This document shows, piece after piece, positions 31,009 to 41,527 of a stretch of DNA of 64,000 bases (positions within the stretch are counted from its first letter, which is position 1; each line of letters begins with the position of its first letter). Both the position numbers and the translations under genes were made by a program. The notes below the pieces were generated by a model. The model had not been told where the DNA came from and made no database searches. It saw only the letters and a list, made by a program, of their open reading frames with translations. The stretch covers positions 806,001 through 870,000 of the forward strand of contig NZ_CP047025.1 in NCBI RefSeq assembly GCF_009796845.1, read 5' to 3'. Source of the stretch: Cobetia sp. L2A1. GTDB taxonomy: Bacteria; Pseudomonadota; Gammaproteobacteria; Pseudomonadales; Halomonadaceae.

Positions 31009-32218
31009 CAAGACCAGTCGACTGCGTGACACCCTCAGCACTGATCAACAACCCATCGATGGCTGGTTGGTCTTTGCGTCGATCGCGATTCTGTGTATTG
31101 GCTGGGTCATGGTGACCTCGGCATCCAGTGAGATTTCCAGCGAACGTTTTGATGGCAATGCGTTTTATTACAGCCTGCGTCACGGCATCTTCATCCTGAT
31201 CGGCTTGATCGCTGCCTGCTGCACGCTCCGAATTCCGATGTCGGAATGGCAACAGCGGAGTTTTGCCATGCTGATGCTTGGCTTTGCATTGTTGATCGTG
31301 GTGTTGATCGTGGGGCGTGAGATCAATGGCGCCAAGCGCTGGATTCCTCTGCCTGTCGTCGGGGGGGTGCAGGCGTCGGAAATAGCCAAGTTGTGTTTGA
31401 TGATCTGGCTAGCCGGCTATCTCGAACGGCGGCTTGACAAGGTGCGGAGCAGTGTCGTCAATGGCTTGATTCTGCCGTGCATCCCGCTGATGTTGATGGT
31501 GGTGCTGCTGGCACTGGAGCCTGACTTCGGGTCCGTCGTCGTCATGGGAGGCGCCGTGATGGGCATGCTATTGCTCTCCGGTGTCGCATGGTGGGGCTTT
31601 ATCGTCCTGTTGGTGCTTGCCCTGGGCGGAGGGTGGTTGCTGGCCATCGCCGAACCTTATCGCTGGGAGCGCCTGACCACTTACACCGATCCCTGGGCCA
31701 ACATGTATGACAGTGGTTACCAGCTCACCCAGGCCTTGATCGCTTTCGGACGCGGGCACCTGACAGGCATGGGGCTGGGAAACAGTGTGCAGAAGCTTTT
31801 CTATCTCCCTGAAGCGCATACCGATTTCGTGTTTGCGGTACTGGCAGAAGAGTTGGGGTTGATCGGCGCCACTGCTGTTGTTGGCTTGTTCGCCTTGCTG
31901 ATTTATCGTGCCTTCAAGATCAGTCGCCGTGCGGAGCTGGCGGGTTTGCCATTCAATGCATACCTTGGCTACGGTATCGCTCTTGTGTTCGGCGCCCAGG
32001 CCTTCATCAATATCGGTGTGGCCAGTGGTCTGCTGCCGACCAAGGGGTTGACGTTGCCACTGATGAGTTACGGCGGCTCCAGTCTGATCATCAGTTGCGT
32101 GCAGGTGGCTGTTTTATTACGTATTGACGCCGAGACTCGCTTGTTGTCTCGCGGTACCGTCACGCCACGGCGCAAGGCCAAGCTGCCTACCGATACCCCG
32201 CAAGGAGCCAAGGCATGA
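31001..32218 (+). CDS. ftsW: FtsW, septal peptidoglycan glycosyltransferase
   Basis: SEDS-family membrane polymerase that works with FtsI at the septum. 405 residues from ATG 31001, which lies within the murD end and has GAGGAAG upstream. About ten membrane helices. SEDS signatures: INGAKRWIPLPV, YQLTQALIAFGRGHLTGMGLGNSVQKLFYLPEAHTDFVFA read in parts, and the C-terminal LTLPLMSYGGSSL. The stop overlaps the murG start by 4 bases. Confidence 0.97.
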   Translation: MRDKTSRLRDTLSTDQQPIDGWLVFASIAILCIGWVMVTSASSEISSERFDGNAFYYSLRHGIFILIGLIAACCTLRIPMSEWQQRSFAMLMLGFALLIVVLIVGREINGAKRWIPLPVVGGVQASEIAKLCLMIWLAGYLERRLDKVRSSVVNGLILPCIPLMLMVVLLALEPDFGSVVVMGGAVMGMLLLSGVAWWGFIVLLVLALGGGWLLAIAEPYRWERLTTYTDPWANMYDSGYQLTQALIAFGRGHLTGMGLGNSVQKLFYLPEAHTDFVFAVLAEELGLIGATAVVGLFALLIYRAFKISRRAELAGLPFNAYLGYGIALVFGAQAFINIGVASGLLPTKGLTLPLMSYGGSSLIISCVQVAVLLRIDAETRLLSRGTVTPRRKAKLPTDTPQGAKA

Positions 32219-33387
32219 CGTCTTCTCCCACATCGTCTTCTCCCTCTGTAGTTGAGCGAGATATCAAAGAGGCAGAGGTTGATCGTGACACGCACGCCAC
32301 GGCATCGCCGGGTGTCGTGTTGATGATGGCCGGCGGAACAGGGGGGCATGTCATCCCTGCGCTGTCACTGGCACGCGCCCTGGCAAGTGTCGGTCATGAG
32401 ATTCATTGGCTGGGCAGCCCGCGCGGCATCGAGAATCGACTGGTGCCAGAGGCAGGGTATCCGTTGCATCGCGTTGAAGTGGCGGGGCTGCGTGGCAAGG
32501 GAGTCGTCGGTTACGCGGCAATCCCCTTTCGCCTGACCCGCGCGGTGCTACAGGCACGACGCATCATCCGTGAGCTCAAGCCTGTATTGGTCGTCGGGCT
32601 GGGTGGATTTGCCAGTGGTCCGGGGGGGCTCGCGGCACGCCTGGAAGGCATTCCACTGGTGATTCATGAGCAGAATGCCATTGCCGGATTGACCAACAAG
32701 GTGTTGGCCCGCATGGCCACGCGTGTCTATGCCGCCTTCTCCGGGGCTTTTCCACCGTCGCGTGGTGCTCAGGTGGTGGGCAATCCGGTGCGTGATGAAA
32801 TAGCTCACGTGGGTGCGATGACACGCGATGTCTCAGAGCTTGAGCAACGTCCACTGCACCTCTTGGTGATGGGCGGCTCGTTGGGCGCTCAAGCGCTCAA
32901 CGAGCAGCTGGCTCCCGCGCTTGCATTGCTCCCTGAGACGGTGCGTCCTGTCGTTCGTCATCAGGCGGGGCGTGACAAGTGTGAAGCAACGGTTGCTGTG
33001 TATCAGGCCGCGGAGATAGATGCTGAGGTGAGTGAGTTCATTACTGACATGGCCGAGGCCTATGCATGGGCCGATCTCGTGGTATGTCGTTCAGGCGCCC
33101 TGACGGTGGCGGAGCTTGCGGCGGCAGGGCGTCCGGCTATCTTCGTGCCGTTTCCCCATGCCGTGGACGATCATCAGACCGTCAATGCCAGGGTGTTGGT
33201 GGCTGCGGATGCGGCACGTTTGATACCCCAGGATACGTTGAATGCCCAATGTCTCTCCGAGACGCTGGGTGAATTGCTTGATCCCAAGATACTCACTGGC
33301 ATGGCCGCTCACGCCCGCGAAAGCGCGGAACTCGACGCGGTGGCGACCATGCTGGCAGGCTGCATGGAGACTCGCCTTGAACGCTAG
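32215..33387 (+). CDS. murG: MurG, lipid II-forming GlcNAc transferase
   Basis: Peripheral membrane enzyme that transfers GlcNAc to lipid I to give lipid II. 390 residues. The GT-B core begins only at about residue 34 ([19 protein letters not shown]); before it is an unusual Ser/Thr- and Glu-rich extension of about 30 residues. Other motifs: [27 protein letters not shown], and [26 protein letters not shown]. An internal start closer to the core is possible, but the ATGA overlap with ftsW supports 32215. Confidence 0.97.
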   Translation: MTSSPTSSSPSVVERDIKEAEVDRDTHATASPGVVLMMAGGTGGHVIPALSLARALASVGHEIHWLGSPRGIENRLVPEAGYPLHRVEVAGLRGKGVVGYAAIPFRLTRAVLQARRIIRELKPVLVVGLGGFASGPGGLAARLEGIPLVIHEQNAIAGLTNKVLARMATRVYAAFSGAFPPSRGAQVVGNPVRDEIAHVGAMTRDVSELEQRPLHLLVMGGSLGAQALNEQLAPALALLPETVRPVVRHQAGRDKCEATVAVYQAAEIDAEVSEFITDMAEAYAWADLVVCRSGALTVAELAAAGRPAIFVPFPHAVDDHQTVNARVLVAADAARLIPQDTLNAQCLSETLGELLDPKILTGMAAHARESAELDAVATMLAGCMETRLER

Positions 33388-33409
33388 GAATTCTGATCGT
33401 GGTGCTGGT

Positions 33410-34822
33410 ATGCGCCGTATTCGTCGTATCCACTTCGTTGGCATCGGCGGCGTGGGCATGTGTGGTATTGCCGAAGTGCTTGGCAACATGGGGTACGAGG
33501 TCAGTGGTAGTGATCTCAAGGAATCCTCGGTCACTGCACATCTGCGTGAGTGTGGGGTCCGCGTCGCCATTGGCCATGCTGCCGTCAATGCCGAGGGCAG
33601 TGATGTGGTCGTGGTGTCGACGGCTGTCGACACCACCAATCCTGAAGTGGCATGGGCTCGCGAGCATCGTATCCCTGTCGTGCGTCGTGCCGAGATGTTG
33701 GCTGAGCTGATGCGCTTCCGTCAGGGGATTGCCATCGCCGGGACGCACGGCAAAACCACCACCACAAGCCTGACTGCGACCCTGCTTGCCGAAGGCGGGA
33801 TGGATCCGACCTTCGTGATCGGTGGCAGGCTGACCAGTGCTGGCACCAACGCGCGTCTTGGCGAGGGTGAGTATCTGGTGGCCGAGGCGGATGAATCCGA
33901 TGCCTCCTTCCTGCACCTGCAGCCACTGATTTCCGTGGTGACCAATGTTGATGCTGATCACATGGCGACCTACGAAGGTGATTTCAATCGTCTCAAGGAC
34001 ACCTTCATCGAGTTTCTGCACAACCTGCCGTTCTACGGTCTGGCGGTGCTGTGCATTGACGATGCCAATCTTCGCGAATTGCTGCCGCGGGTTCAGCGTC
34101 AATTCGTGACCTATGGCTTCAGTGAGGATGCAGACTATCGCATCAGCAACTTCCGTCAGGGTGGCGGGCAGCTGAGCTTCACGGCGCTACGTCCGGAAGG
34201 GCATGCGCCGCTTGATATCACGTTAGCGATGCCAGGCGAGCACAACGCACTCAATGCGTTGGCAGCGATAGCGGTAGCGACCGATGTGGGCGTGAGTGAT
34301 GATGCGATTGCCCGCGCGCTGGCCAGTTTTGCCGGTGTTGGCCGTCGTTTCCAGGTGCATGGCGAGTTTGCTGCACCCAACGGTGAGCAGAGCGTGATGC
34401 TGGTTGACGACTATGGCCATCATCCGCGTGAGGTCGAGATGGTAATTCGTGCCGTACGTGCTGGCTGGCCAGATCGCCGTCTGGTGATGGCATATCAGCC
34501 GCATCGTTATTCGCGTACTCATGACCTCTATGAGGACTTCGTGCGCGTGCTGTCCGAGGTAGACACTCTGCTGCTGCTGGATGTCTACAGTGCAGGGGAA
34601 GCCATGATTCCCGGCGCAGATGGTCGCTCTCTCGCGGGCTCCATTCGTCAACGTGGTCAGGTGGATCCGTTGTTCGTCGAGCACAAGCGGGCATTGCCGG
34701 AACTGCTCAATAACGTACTGCGCCCCGGCGATATCTTGATCACGCAGGGCGCTGGTGATGTGGGTGGTATCGCATTGGCACTGGCCGGTGCCGACTTGAA
34801 ACTCTCCGAGGTGGTGCTATGA
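33410..34822 (+). CDS. murC: MurC, UDP-MurNAc-L-alanine ligase
   Basis: Adds the first residue, L-Ala, to UDP-MurNAc. 470 residues from ATG 33410, 22 bases after murG. N-terminal nucleotide fold [26 protein letters not shown] loop [37 protein letters not shown], and the late [16 protein letters not shown] segment. The stop overlaps ddlB by 4 bases. Confidence 0.98.
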   Translation: MRRIRRIHFVGIGGVGMCGIAEVLGNMGYEVSGSDLKESSVTAHLRECGVRVAIGHAAVNAEGSDVVVVSTAVDTTNPEVAWAREHRIPVVRRAEMLAELMRFRQGIAIAGTHGKTTTTSLTATLLAEGGMDPTFVIGGRLTSAGTNARLGEGEYLVAEADESDASFLHLQPLISVVTNVDADHMATYEGDFNRLKDTFIEFLHNLPFYGLAVLCIDDANLRELLPRVQRQFVTYGFSEDADYRISNFRQGGGQLSFTALRPEGHAPLDITLAMPGEHNALNALAAIAVATDVGVSDDAIARALASFAGVGRRFQVHGEFAAPNGEQSVMLVDDYGHHPREVEMVIRAVRAGWPDRRLVMAYQPHRYSRTHDLYEDFVRVLSEVDTLLLLDVYSAGEAMIPGADGRSLAGSIRQRGQVDPLFVEHKRALPELLNNVLRPGDILITQGAGDVGGIALALAGADLKLSEVVL

Positions 34823-35856
34823 GCGAGCAAACCTCCGTGTCATCTCGTGTCACGGCAAGCCCTGAGGGAGTGGCAAGCCTGGAGAGAGCAGTAGTTCCTG
34901 AATTGGCAGTGCGCTATGGGCGTGTTGTCGTGCTCTTCGGTGGCATTAGCGCTGAGCGCGAAGTCTCACTGAAAAGCGGTACTGCCGTGCTCGCTGCACT
35001 GGAAGGCGCTGGGCTAGACGTACAGGGATATGACATGGCCGGTGGACTGGCGGGGCTTGAAGTCTTGCGGCCAGACCGTGTGTTCATTGCCATGCACGGT
35101 CGTGGTGGTGAGGATGGCACCTTGCAGGGCGCGCTGGAATTACTCGGCATCCCCTACACCGGCAGCGGTGTATTGGCCTCGGCACTGGGCATGGACAAGC
35201 TACGCACCAAGAAATTGTGGGACGCTGAAGGGTTGCCGACACCGCGCTCCTGCCAGCTGGCAGCCGATACCGACTGGCAAGCTGTACTTGATACGCTGGG
35301 CGTGCCGGTAGTGGTCAAGCCGGTTCATGAAGGTTCTACGCTGGGAATTCATATCGTCGAGGATGCCCAGACATTGGAAGCTGCGTGGCGTGATGCTAGC
35401 CAGTTTGATGCGGTGGTGATGGCAGAACGTTTCATCAAGGGCCCTGAGTACACCGTCTCCATTCTGGATGATGCGGCGTTACCTGCCATTCGTATTGAGG
35501 CTGATAGCGGCTTTTATGATTACGAAGCCAAGTACCTTGCCAATACCACGCGTTATCTACTGCCTTGCGGACTTGCGGCTGAGTGTGAAGTCGCATTGGC
35601 TGAATTGTCTTTGAAGGCATTTTCTACGCTAGGCTGTGAAGGTTGGGGGCGCGTGGACGTGATGCAGGATGCCGAAGGAGCTTTCTGGTTGCTTGAGGTC
35701 AATACCTCGCCAGGCATGACAGATCACAGCTTGGTGCCGCAGGCAGCTGCACATGTTGGCCTCGACTTTGCGTCGCTGGTGCTGCGAATTCTAGATACGA
35801 CCCTGACCGAGCGCACTGACGCTGATGTGTCAGGCTGTCTGCCGAGCGATCACTGA
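34819..35856 (+). CDS. ddlB: DdlB, D-alanine-D-alanine ligase
   Basis: Makes the D-Ala-D-Ala dipeptide used by MurF; target of D-cycloserine. 345 residues, with about 30 extra residues before the usual start of homology ([20 protein letters not shown]). ATP-grasp features: [26 protein letters not shown] in the N-terminal part, [16 protein letters not shown], and the metal-binding end [20 protein letters not shown]. Start fixed by the ATGA overlap with murC. Confidence 0.97.
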   Translation: MSEQTSVSSRVTASPEGVASLERAVVPELAVRYGRVVVLFGGISAEREVSLKSGTAVLAALEGAGLDVQGYDMAGGLAGLEVLRPDRVFIAMHGRGGEDGTLQGALELLGIPYTGSGVLASALGMDKLRTKKLWDAEGLPTPRSCQLAADTDWQAVLDTLGVPVVVKPVHEGSTLGIHIVEDAQTLEAAWRDASQFDAVVMAERFIKGPEYTVSILDDAALPAIRIEADSGFYDYEAKYLANTTRYLLPCGLAAECEVALAELSLKAFSTLGCEGWGRVDVMQDAEGAFWLLEVNTSPGMTDHSLVPQAAAHVGLDFASLVLRILDTTLTERTDADVSGCLPSDH

Positions 35857-35859
35857 TTC

Positions 35860-36588
35860 ATGGCCTCACGTAGCTCTGCCGGCACGCTCTTCGGCCTTAT
35901 ACTGGGCTTGGCCCTGATGGTGGCAGGTGGCCAGGCTCTGTGGACGTGGCTGGATCGTCCGATCGAACGTGTCACCATCAAGGGTGACTTCGAACACGTC
36001 AGCGCAGCCTATCTGCAACGGCATATTGCACCCTTGATTCGCGGTCAAAGCTGGCTTTCTGTGCCATTGGGTGATGTTCGTCAGCGTGCATTGACGATTG
36101 ATTGGCTCAGTGAAGTCAGCATTTCGCGTCGCTGGCCGGATACACTCGAATTTGAACTGTTTGAGCAGCAACCGGTGGCGTACTGGAATGATGGTGAATT
36201 GCTCAATGTACGCGGTGAAGCCTTCAAGGTAGGTCCTGTCACTCGCCTGGGAAATCTACCGACGTTGGCAGGCCCGCAAGACAGTGGTTCTGAGGTCCTT
36301 GCTGAGCTGGATGCCCTGCAGAGTCAGCTTGGTGGGCTAGGACTCAATGTTTCTCAGCTACGACTTGAGCCTCGCGGTGCATGGCGTTTTCAAGTCAATG
36401 ACACTGTCTGGGTGATGCTGGGACGCAATGATCGTGATGCGAGATTGGCGCGCTTCATGGCCGCGTGGCAGCGTCGCTTGAGTGGCGAGGCGTCGCAGAT
36501 TCGCTACATAGACCTGCGCTACCCCAATGGCGTAGCAGTGGCATGGCATGGTGAGACGACAGCACCAGAAAGTGGGCAGGGTGGCTGA
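35860..36588 (+). CDS. ftsQ: FtsQ, divisome POTRA protein
   Basis: Bitopic divisome protein that recruits FtsL and FtsB and regulates septal synthesis. 242 residues: one membrane helix (about 9-27), a POTRA domain (about 36-105, RVTIKGDFEHVSAAYLQRHIAPL), then the beta domain ending LSGEASQIRYIDLRYPNGVAVAWHG, a typical FtsQ signature. Three bases separate it from ddlB; a 289-base gap follows before ftsA. Confidence 0.94.
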   Translation: MASRSSAGTLFGLILGLALMVAGGQALWTWLDRPIERVTIKGDFEHVSAAYLQRHIAPLIRGQSWLSVPLGDVRQRALTIDWLSEVSISRRWPDTLEFELFEQQPVAYWNDGELLNVRGEAFKVGPVTRLGNLPTLAGPQDSGSEVLAELDALQSQLGGLGLNVSQLRLEPRGAWRFQVNDTVWVMLGRNDRDARLARFMAAWQRRLSGEASQIRYIDLRYPNGVAVAWHGETTAPESGQGG

Positions 36589-36877
36589 AGAAAATGGCGA
36601 CACCTGTCTTTAGTGACTTTTAAGGCGCAGTATTAGTGAAATGAAGTTTTCGCCAGTTTCATTTAAGTACAATCCCGCCTATTCTAGCGGGGTTTTGTGC
36701 CACCCTGTATATTTGGCTGGTATGCCTGAACTTGCTCCTCCTATACTGAGAAGCAGAGTCACTCATCGGGTTAAACGGAACGTAAACCCGGTCCGGGTAG
36801 TGCTGGAGTCATTTGCCGCCTACCGATCGCTAAATTATTTTTTATGATGAACCAGAATCAAGGAGCTGGCCCGACCT
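36589..36877. other. 289-base gap between ftsQ and ftsA
   Basis: In many gammaproteobacteria ftsQ and ftsA nearly touch. Here the gap has a TACAAT hexamer (36668-36673) and a weak stem CCCGC/GCGGG followed by TTTT (36674-36696). The second half is A/T-rich just before the ftsA ribosome site. A local promoter for ftsA-ftsZ is likely but no box pair is convincing. Confidence 0.35.
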
Positions 36878-38158
36878 ATGGCAGGACATTCCAAATCACA
36901 GGATATGGTGGTCGGGCTGGACATCGGAACATCCAAGGTGGTCGCGATCGTGGGTCAGCCCACCGATGATGGTGGCATTGAAATTGCTGGCATTGGTTCA
37001 CACCCCTCTCGCGGTATGAAGAAGGGTGTCGTGATCAATATCGAGTCGACGGTTCAGTCGATTCAGCGTGCAGTGGAAGAAGCTGAGCTGATGGCCGGGT
37101 GTGATATCCACTCGGTATATGTCGGTATCGCCGGCAGCCATATCAGCTCGATGAACTCCGATGGCGTAGTGGCAATCAAGGACCGTGAGGTCTCACCGTC
37201 AGATATCGAACGTGTGATCGACTCTGCTCGCGCACGAGCAATTTCTGAAGGTCAGCGCATTCTTCACGTGCTGCCACAGGAATATGCCATCGACCGGCAG
37301 GAAGGCATTCGTGAGCCATTGGGCATGTCCGGGGTGCGCCTTGAGGCGCGCGTTCACCTGGTCACAGCGGCACTGAATGCTGTACAGAATATAGAGAAAT
37401 GTGTCCGTCGCTGCGGTCTTGAAGTCGACGACATCATTCTCGAGCAGCTCGCCTCAAGTCATGCAGTACTGACTGAGGATGAGCGTGAGCTTGGGGTGTG
37501 CATGGTCGATATCGGAGGAGGGACTACCGATATCGCGGTGTTTACCGAAGGGGCCATTCGACATACGGCAGTGATCCCCATCGCAGGTGATCAAGTGACC
37601 AATGATATTGCCATGGCGCTTCGCACCCCCACTCAGTACGCTGAAGAAATCAAGGTCAAGTACGCCTGTGCTCTGACCCAACTGGCGTCCAGCGACGAGA
37701 CGATCAAGGTGCCTAGTGTTGGTGATCGACCGGCCCGTGATCTGTCTCGCCAGGCGTTGGCAGAAGTGGTTGAGCCCAGGTACGAGGAACTCTTCACTCT
37801 GATCCGCGATGAGCTACGTCGCAGTGGCTATGAGGATCTCGTGGCAGCCGGTGTAGTACTAACCGGCGGCACGTCGCGTATGGAAGGTGTCGTGGAGCTG
37901 GCGGAAGAGATCTTCCATATGCCAGTACGCATAGCCTGCCCGCAAAATGTACGTGGACTGGCCGATGTGGTCCGTAATCCAATTTATTCTACGGGTGTAG
38001 GTTTGCTACATTATGGAATGAAGCAGGAACGGCATACGCCATCGTCGACTACGGTCGCGGTGCGCAGAGAGGAATCTGCCGCGCGACGCGTTCACGGCCA
38101 CGAGCATGACATCTCCACGCTGGAGCGGATCAAGGGCTGGTTCAAGGGAAATTTCTGA
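36878..38158 (+). CDS. ftsA: FtsA, actin-like membrane tether for FtsZ
   Basis: Actin-family ATPase that anchors FtsZ to the membrane and starts divisome maturation. 426 residues. ATPase motifs: [32 protein letters not shown] and [15 protein letters not shown]. The amphipathic membrane-targeting helix is at the very C-terminus ([12 protein letters not shown]). ftsZ starts 40 bases after the stop. Confidence 0.98.
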   Translation: MAGHSKSQDMVVGLDIGTSKVVAIVGQPTDDGGIEIAGIGSHPSRGMKKGVVINIESTVQSIQRAVEEAELMAGCDIHSVYVGIAGSHISSMNSDGVVAIKDREVSPSDIERVIDSARARAISEGQRILHVLPQEYAIDRQEGIREPLGMSGVRLEARVHLVTAALNAVQNIEKCVRRCGLEVDDIILEQLASSHAVLTEDERELGVCMVDIGGGTTDIAVFTEGAIRHTAVIPIAGDQVTNDIAMALRTPTQYAEEIKVKYACALTQLASSDETIKVPSVGDRPARDLSRQALAEVVEPRYEELFTLIRDELRRSGYEDLVAAGVVLTGGTSRMEGVVELAEEIFHMPVRIACPQNVRGLADVVRNPIYSTGVGLLHYGMKQERHTPSSTTVAVRREESAARRVHGHEHDISTLERIKGWFKGNF

Positions 38159-38198
38159 CAGGGATTACAGGAAGACTGTGATCCAGGAGACAGGGCAT

Positions 38199-39365
38199 AT
38201 GTTCGAACTGGTAGATAACGCACCCTCCAGCAGCGCGGTCATCAAGGTGATCGGTGTTGGCGGCGGCGGTGGTAACGCCGTCAATCACATGGTCGAGAGC
38301 AACATCGAAGGCGTCGAATTCATCTGCGCCAATACCGATGCCCAGGCGCTCAAGCGCGTGGCTGCCAAGACTATCCTTCAACTAGGCAGTGAGATCACGA
38401 AAGGACTTGGCGCAGGCGCCAACCCGGAAGTGGGTCGTCAGGCCGCCATGGAAGACCGTGAGCGAATCGTCGAGCTGCTGCAGGGCGCCGATATGGTCTT
38501 CATCACTGCGGGTATGGGTGGTGGCACCGGTACCGGCGGTGCGCCTGTCGTTGCACAGGTTGCCAAGGAACTCGGCATCCTGACTGTCGCTGTGGTCACT
38601 CGTCCGTTCCCGTTTGAAGGGCCGCGTCGTCAGAAAGCTGCCGAGCAGGGCATGAAGGAGCTCTCCGAGCACGTCGACTCCCTGATCACCATTCCCAATG
38701 AGAAACTGCTGTCAGTGCTGGGCAAGAGCGCCAGTCTGCTGAGCGCGTTCAGCGCAGCCAACGATGTCCTGCTAGGCGCTGTACAGGGCATCGCAGAGCT
38801 GATCACCAGTCCGGGCATCATCAACGTCGATTTTGCTGATGTGCGCACCGTCATGTCCGAGATGGGCATGGCGATGATGGGAACCGGTGATGCAGTGGGC
38901 GAGAACCGTGCTCGCGAAGCCGCCGAGAAGGCCATCCGCAGTCCGCTGCTGGAAGACATCGACCTCCACGGTGCACGCGGTATCCTGGTGAACATCACGG
39001 CTGGCCCGGACCTGTCCATCGGCGAGTTCAATGATGTTGGTGCGACGGTTCAGGAGTTCGCTTCTCCGGACGCTACCATCGTTGTCGGTACGTCCATCGA
39101 CATGGACATGACAGACGTACTGCGTGTCACCGTCGTGGCAGCAGGTCTTGATGGACGTGTGGAGAAGCCCGCCGCTCGTGAGACGGCTCCGGCCAAGCGC
39201 ACTATCGAGAAGCCTGCGGACTATCGTAGCCTGCAGACACCGACTGTTACGCGTCAGGCCAAGGAAGATCAGGCTGCCGCTGCCAAGAAGGCAGAGCCGC
39301 GCAAGAGCCGTGACATGGATGACTATCTCGACATCCCGGCCTTCCTGCGCCGTCAGGCTGACTGA
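38199..39365 (+). CDS. ftsZ: FtsZ, tubulin-like division GTPase
   Basis: Forms the Z ring. 388 residues from ATG 38199 (the frame opens 31 codons upstream inside ftsA; MFELVDNA is the family start and CAGGAGA is near). GTP-binding [11 protein letters not shown] and the tubulin signature [16 protein letters not shown]7-loop [11 protein letters not shown]. After a short linker the conserved C-terminal peptide [12 protein letters not shown], which binds FtsA and ZipA, is intact. Confidence 0.99.
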   Translation: MFELVDNAPSSSAVIKVIGVGGGGGNAVNHMVESNIEGVEFICANTDAQALKRVAAKTILQLGSEITKGLGAGANPEVGRQAAMEDRERIVELLQGADMVFITAGMGGGTGTGGAPVVAQVAKELGILTVAVVTRPFPFEGPRRQKAAEQGMKELSEHVDSLITIPNEKLLSVLGKSASLLSAFSAANDVLLGAVQGIAELITSPGIINVDFADVRTVMSEMGMAMMGTGDAVGENRAREAAEKAIRSPLLEDIDLHGARGILVNITAGPDLSIGEFNDVGATVQEFASPDATIVVGTSIDMDMTDVLRVTVVAAGLDGRVEKPAARETAPAKRTIEKPADYRSLQTPTVTRQAKEDQAAAAKKAEPRKSRDMDDYLDIPAFLRRQAD

Positions 39366-39436
39366 GCGTACTGCGGCGCCAGTGGTATGAACTGAGACCA
39401 CTGACACTGCCAGGCGATGGCTCAGCGTGAGCCTTA

Positions 39437-39477
39437 CTTCACCCACCCGAGGTCACTCGGGTGGGTGAAGTCGTTTT
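39437..39477 (+). terminator. intrinsic terminator after ftsZ
   Basis: 14-base perfect stem CTTCACCCACCCGA/TCGGGTGGGTGAAG with loop GGTCAC, followed by TCGTTTT. Closes the dcw cluster before lpxC. Confidence 0.88.
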
Positions 39478-39746
39478 CAGGGCAGATGACGGAAGGAAAG
39501 GATAAGCGTGTCGCTGATGAGTGCCCAGTGCAGGCTTGTCAGATGCATCCAGTGGCGCTCTTGCGTACGTAGTTCGGAAGGTCCCCGAGAGTTCTTTCAC
39601 TATGGTTGACGTTTTATGACAGTGAGAGTGAGAACTGTTTGGGGATTGTGTGTTCATACTCTACAGGGGGCTGATGGGCGCGTTGTTTGGCCTGAATGGT
39701 GCTCCAAAAGCAATGTTGAATTTCCCTAACAGCGGCAGGTGACAAT
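39478..39746. other. intergenic stretch between the ftsZ terminator and the lpxC promoter
   Basis: With the terminator and promoter, the gene-free region is 39366-39815. In this middle part I see no supported ORF, repeat or RNA element. Confidence 0.4.
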
Positions 39747-39775
39747 TTGTTGAATACCTGCTTTGCTGTTATCAT
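39747..39775 (+). promoter_or_regulatory. candidate sigma-70 promoter of lpxC
   Basis: TTGTTG (39747-39752), 17-base spacer, TATCAT (39770-39775). Transcription would start about 34 bases before the lpxC ATG, giving a short leader. Confidence 0.5.
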
Positions 39776-39815
39776 GAACACTGTTTCCAAATTCAGGCTG
39801 ACTGGCTATCTACCT

Positions 39816-40727
39816 ATGATTAGACAAAAAACACTTCAAAATACGATCCGCGCTACAGGCGTTGGTCTGCACTCCGGCGACAAGGTCTATTTGACTCTGC
39901 GCCCGGCTCCGGTCAACACGGGTATCGTTTTCGTGCGTACTGATCTTGAGCCGCATGCACACATTCGCGCAGATGCCATGAATGTGCGTGACACCACCAT
40001 GTGTACCGCCGTTTTCAATGGCGAAGCCAAGGTGACCACGGTCGAACACCTGATGTCCGCCTTCGCTGGTCTCGGTATCGATAACTGCTTCGTCGAGCTG
40101 TCTGCACCGGAAGTGCCAATCATGGATGGCAGTGCTGGGCCGTTTGTATTCCTGATCCAGTCCGCTGGCATCCAGGAGCAGTCTGCACTCAAGAAGTTCA
40201 TCCGTATCAAGCGTGAAATCGAAGTGCGTGATGGCGATAAGGTCGCTACCTTCCTGCCGTATAACGGCTTCAAGGTTTCCTTTGCCATTGACTTCGATCA
40301 CCCGGTATTCGAGCAGCAGAAGCAGACCACTACCGTTGATTTCTCTACCACGTCCTTCGTGAAGGAAGTGTCTCGCGCACGTACCTTTGGTTTCATGCGT
40401 GATCTGGAGTTTCTACGCTCCCAGAATCTGGCGCTGGGCGGAAGCCTGGATAACGCCATCGTGGTGGATGACTACCGCATTCTCAACGATGAAGGCCTTC
40501 GTTACGACGACGAATTCGTCAAGCACAAGGTGTTGGACGCCATTGGTGATCTTTACCAGCTCGGTCATAGCCTGATTGGTGAGTTCCGTGGCTACAAGTC
40601 AGGTCACGGTCTCAATAATATGCTGTGCCGTGCATTGCTTGAAAATGCTGACAGCTACGAGATTGTGACGTTTGAGAATTCCGCTGCGATGCCTATTTCC
40701 TATGCATCTCCGGCACTTGCCGTCTGA
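39816..40727 (+). CDS. lpxC: LpxC, UDP-3-O-acyl-GlcNAc deacetylase
   Basis: Zinc enzyme of the committed step in lipid A synthesis. 303 residues from ATG 39816 ([21 protein letters not shown]). Zinc ligands: His78 in [14 protein letters not shown] and the later [14 protein letters not shown]is/Asp pair; the catalytic His is in YKSGHGLNN. No clear Shine-Dalgarno precedes the start. It follows ftsZ as in E. coli and Pseudomonas. Confidence 0.98.
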   Translation: MIRQKTLQNTIRATGVGLHSGDKVYLTLRPAPVNTGIVFVRTDLEPHAHIRADAMNVRDTTMCTAVFNGEAKVTTVEHLMSAFAGLGIDNCFVELSAPEVPIMDGSAGPFVFLIQSAGIQEQSALKKFIRIKREIEVRDGDKVATFLPYNGFKVSFAIDFDHPVFEQQKQTTTVDFSTTSFVKEVSRARTFGFMRDLEFLRSQNLALGGSLDNAIVVDDYRILNDEGLRYDDEFVKHKVLDAIGDLYQLGHSLIGEFRGYKSGHGLNNMLCRALLENADSYEIVTFENSAAMPISYASPALAV

Positions 40728-40839
40728 TGGTTCAGAAGCAGATGGTTCAGCGGTAGCCGCAAGACAAGATGACTGCGACCTAGCCCGTCCAGCCTGAACG
40801 TATTTCTTCAGTCCTTGCCAGCTGAAGATTGGAAACGAC

Positions 40840-40875
40840 AACAGCCGCGCCGCCCACAAGGGCGGCGCGGCTGTT
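40840..40875. terminator. bidirectional terminator between lpxC and dciA
   Basis: 16-base perfect stem (40840-40855 with 40860-40875, core CAGCCGCGCCGCCC), loop ACAA, then a short TTGTATT. It separates two convergent genes. Confidence 0.8.
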
Positions 40876-40955
40876 TGTATTCATGGTAGATATTTTCATG
40901 TATTGCGAAGAGGTTACGCGGGTAGGTTTCGAAGCATTCAAGTGATGGCACGACG

Positions 40956-41465
40956 CTATTCACTGACGTCTTCATTGCGACTGATGTCTTCGCTACCCTC
41001 GGCGTCTGGGCTCTCTCCCGCATGGGAAGCCAGTCTTTGCAGTGCCTCACGCAGATGGGAATCCTCAGTATGCGAGGCACAATCCAGTAGATGCTCTGCG
41101 GCGGCTTCTGGTAGATGCCTAAGCTGCCTTGCAGGCACAAAGGCGGGGCGAACCGGCCTCACCTTGAATGTCAGGCTGGAAAGCGTGGCCAGCTCGGGTA
41201 GCTCGCGCAGCACGCTGATCAGACGACGTTGCTCGTAGCGTAGCCAGGTGAGCCAGGTGGCACGATTGGTGATGAGAGACAGCTTGCCATCATCATAGCC
41301 ACCGACAAAGACGTGCTCACGCATGTCATTCGGGAGGGCTTCACGCAGGTGTATCTGGGCCTGCTCGAGCATGCGTGCCTGACGCATGACGCTACCGAGC
41401 TGCCCCTTGCCGTTCAACAGGCGCGCCGCGGGCTGGGCGCGGAAACGCTTAGCCTTTATACTCAT
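40956..41465 (-). CDS. dciA: DciA (DUF721), replicative-helicase loader
   Basis: DUF721 protein. DciA is the DnaB helicase operator in bacteria that lack DnaC. 169 residues from ATG 41465 (MSIKAKRFRAQPAARLL). The DUF721 core is around residues 25-95 (LREALPNDMREHVFVGGYDDGKLSLITNRATWLTWLRYEQRRL read in parts). The C-terminal part is acidic and likely disordered. The place between lpxC and secA is the one seen in Pseudomonas. Confidence 0.88.
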   Translation of the reverse strand: MSIKAKRFRAQPAARLLNGKGQLGSVMRQARMLEQAQIHLREALPNDMREHVFVGGYDDGKLSLITNRATWLTWLRYEQRRLISVLRELPELATLSSLTFKVRPVRPAFVPARQLRHLPEAAAEHLLDCASHTEDSHLREALQRLASHAGESPDAEGSEDISRNEDVSE

Positions 41466-41527
41466 GGGCTTGCATGCCGGTTTGGTGATTTCCGGCAATC
41501 TATCATGAGCGGGAGTCTGGCAACAGC

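Noticed and set aside
36641..36847. 68-residue frame between ftsQ and ftsA
   Set aside because: No Shine-Dalgarno, no family features and A/T-rich non-coding character.
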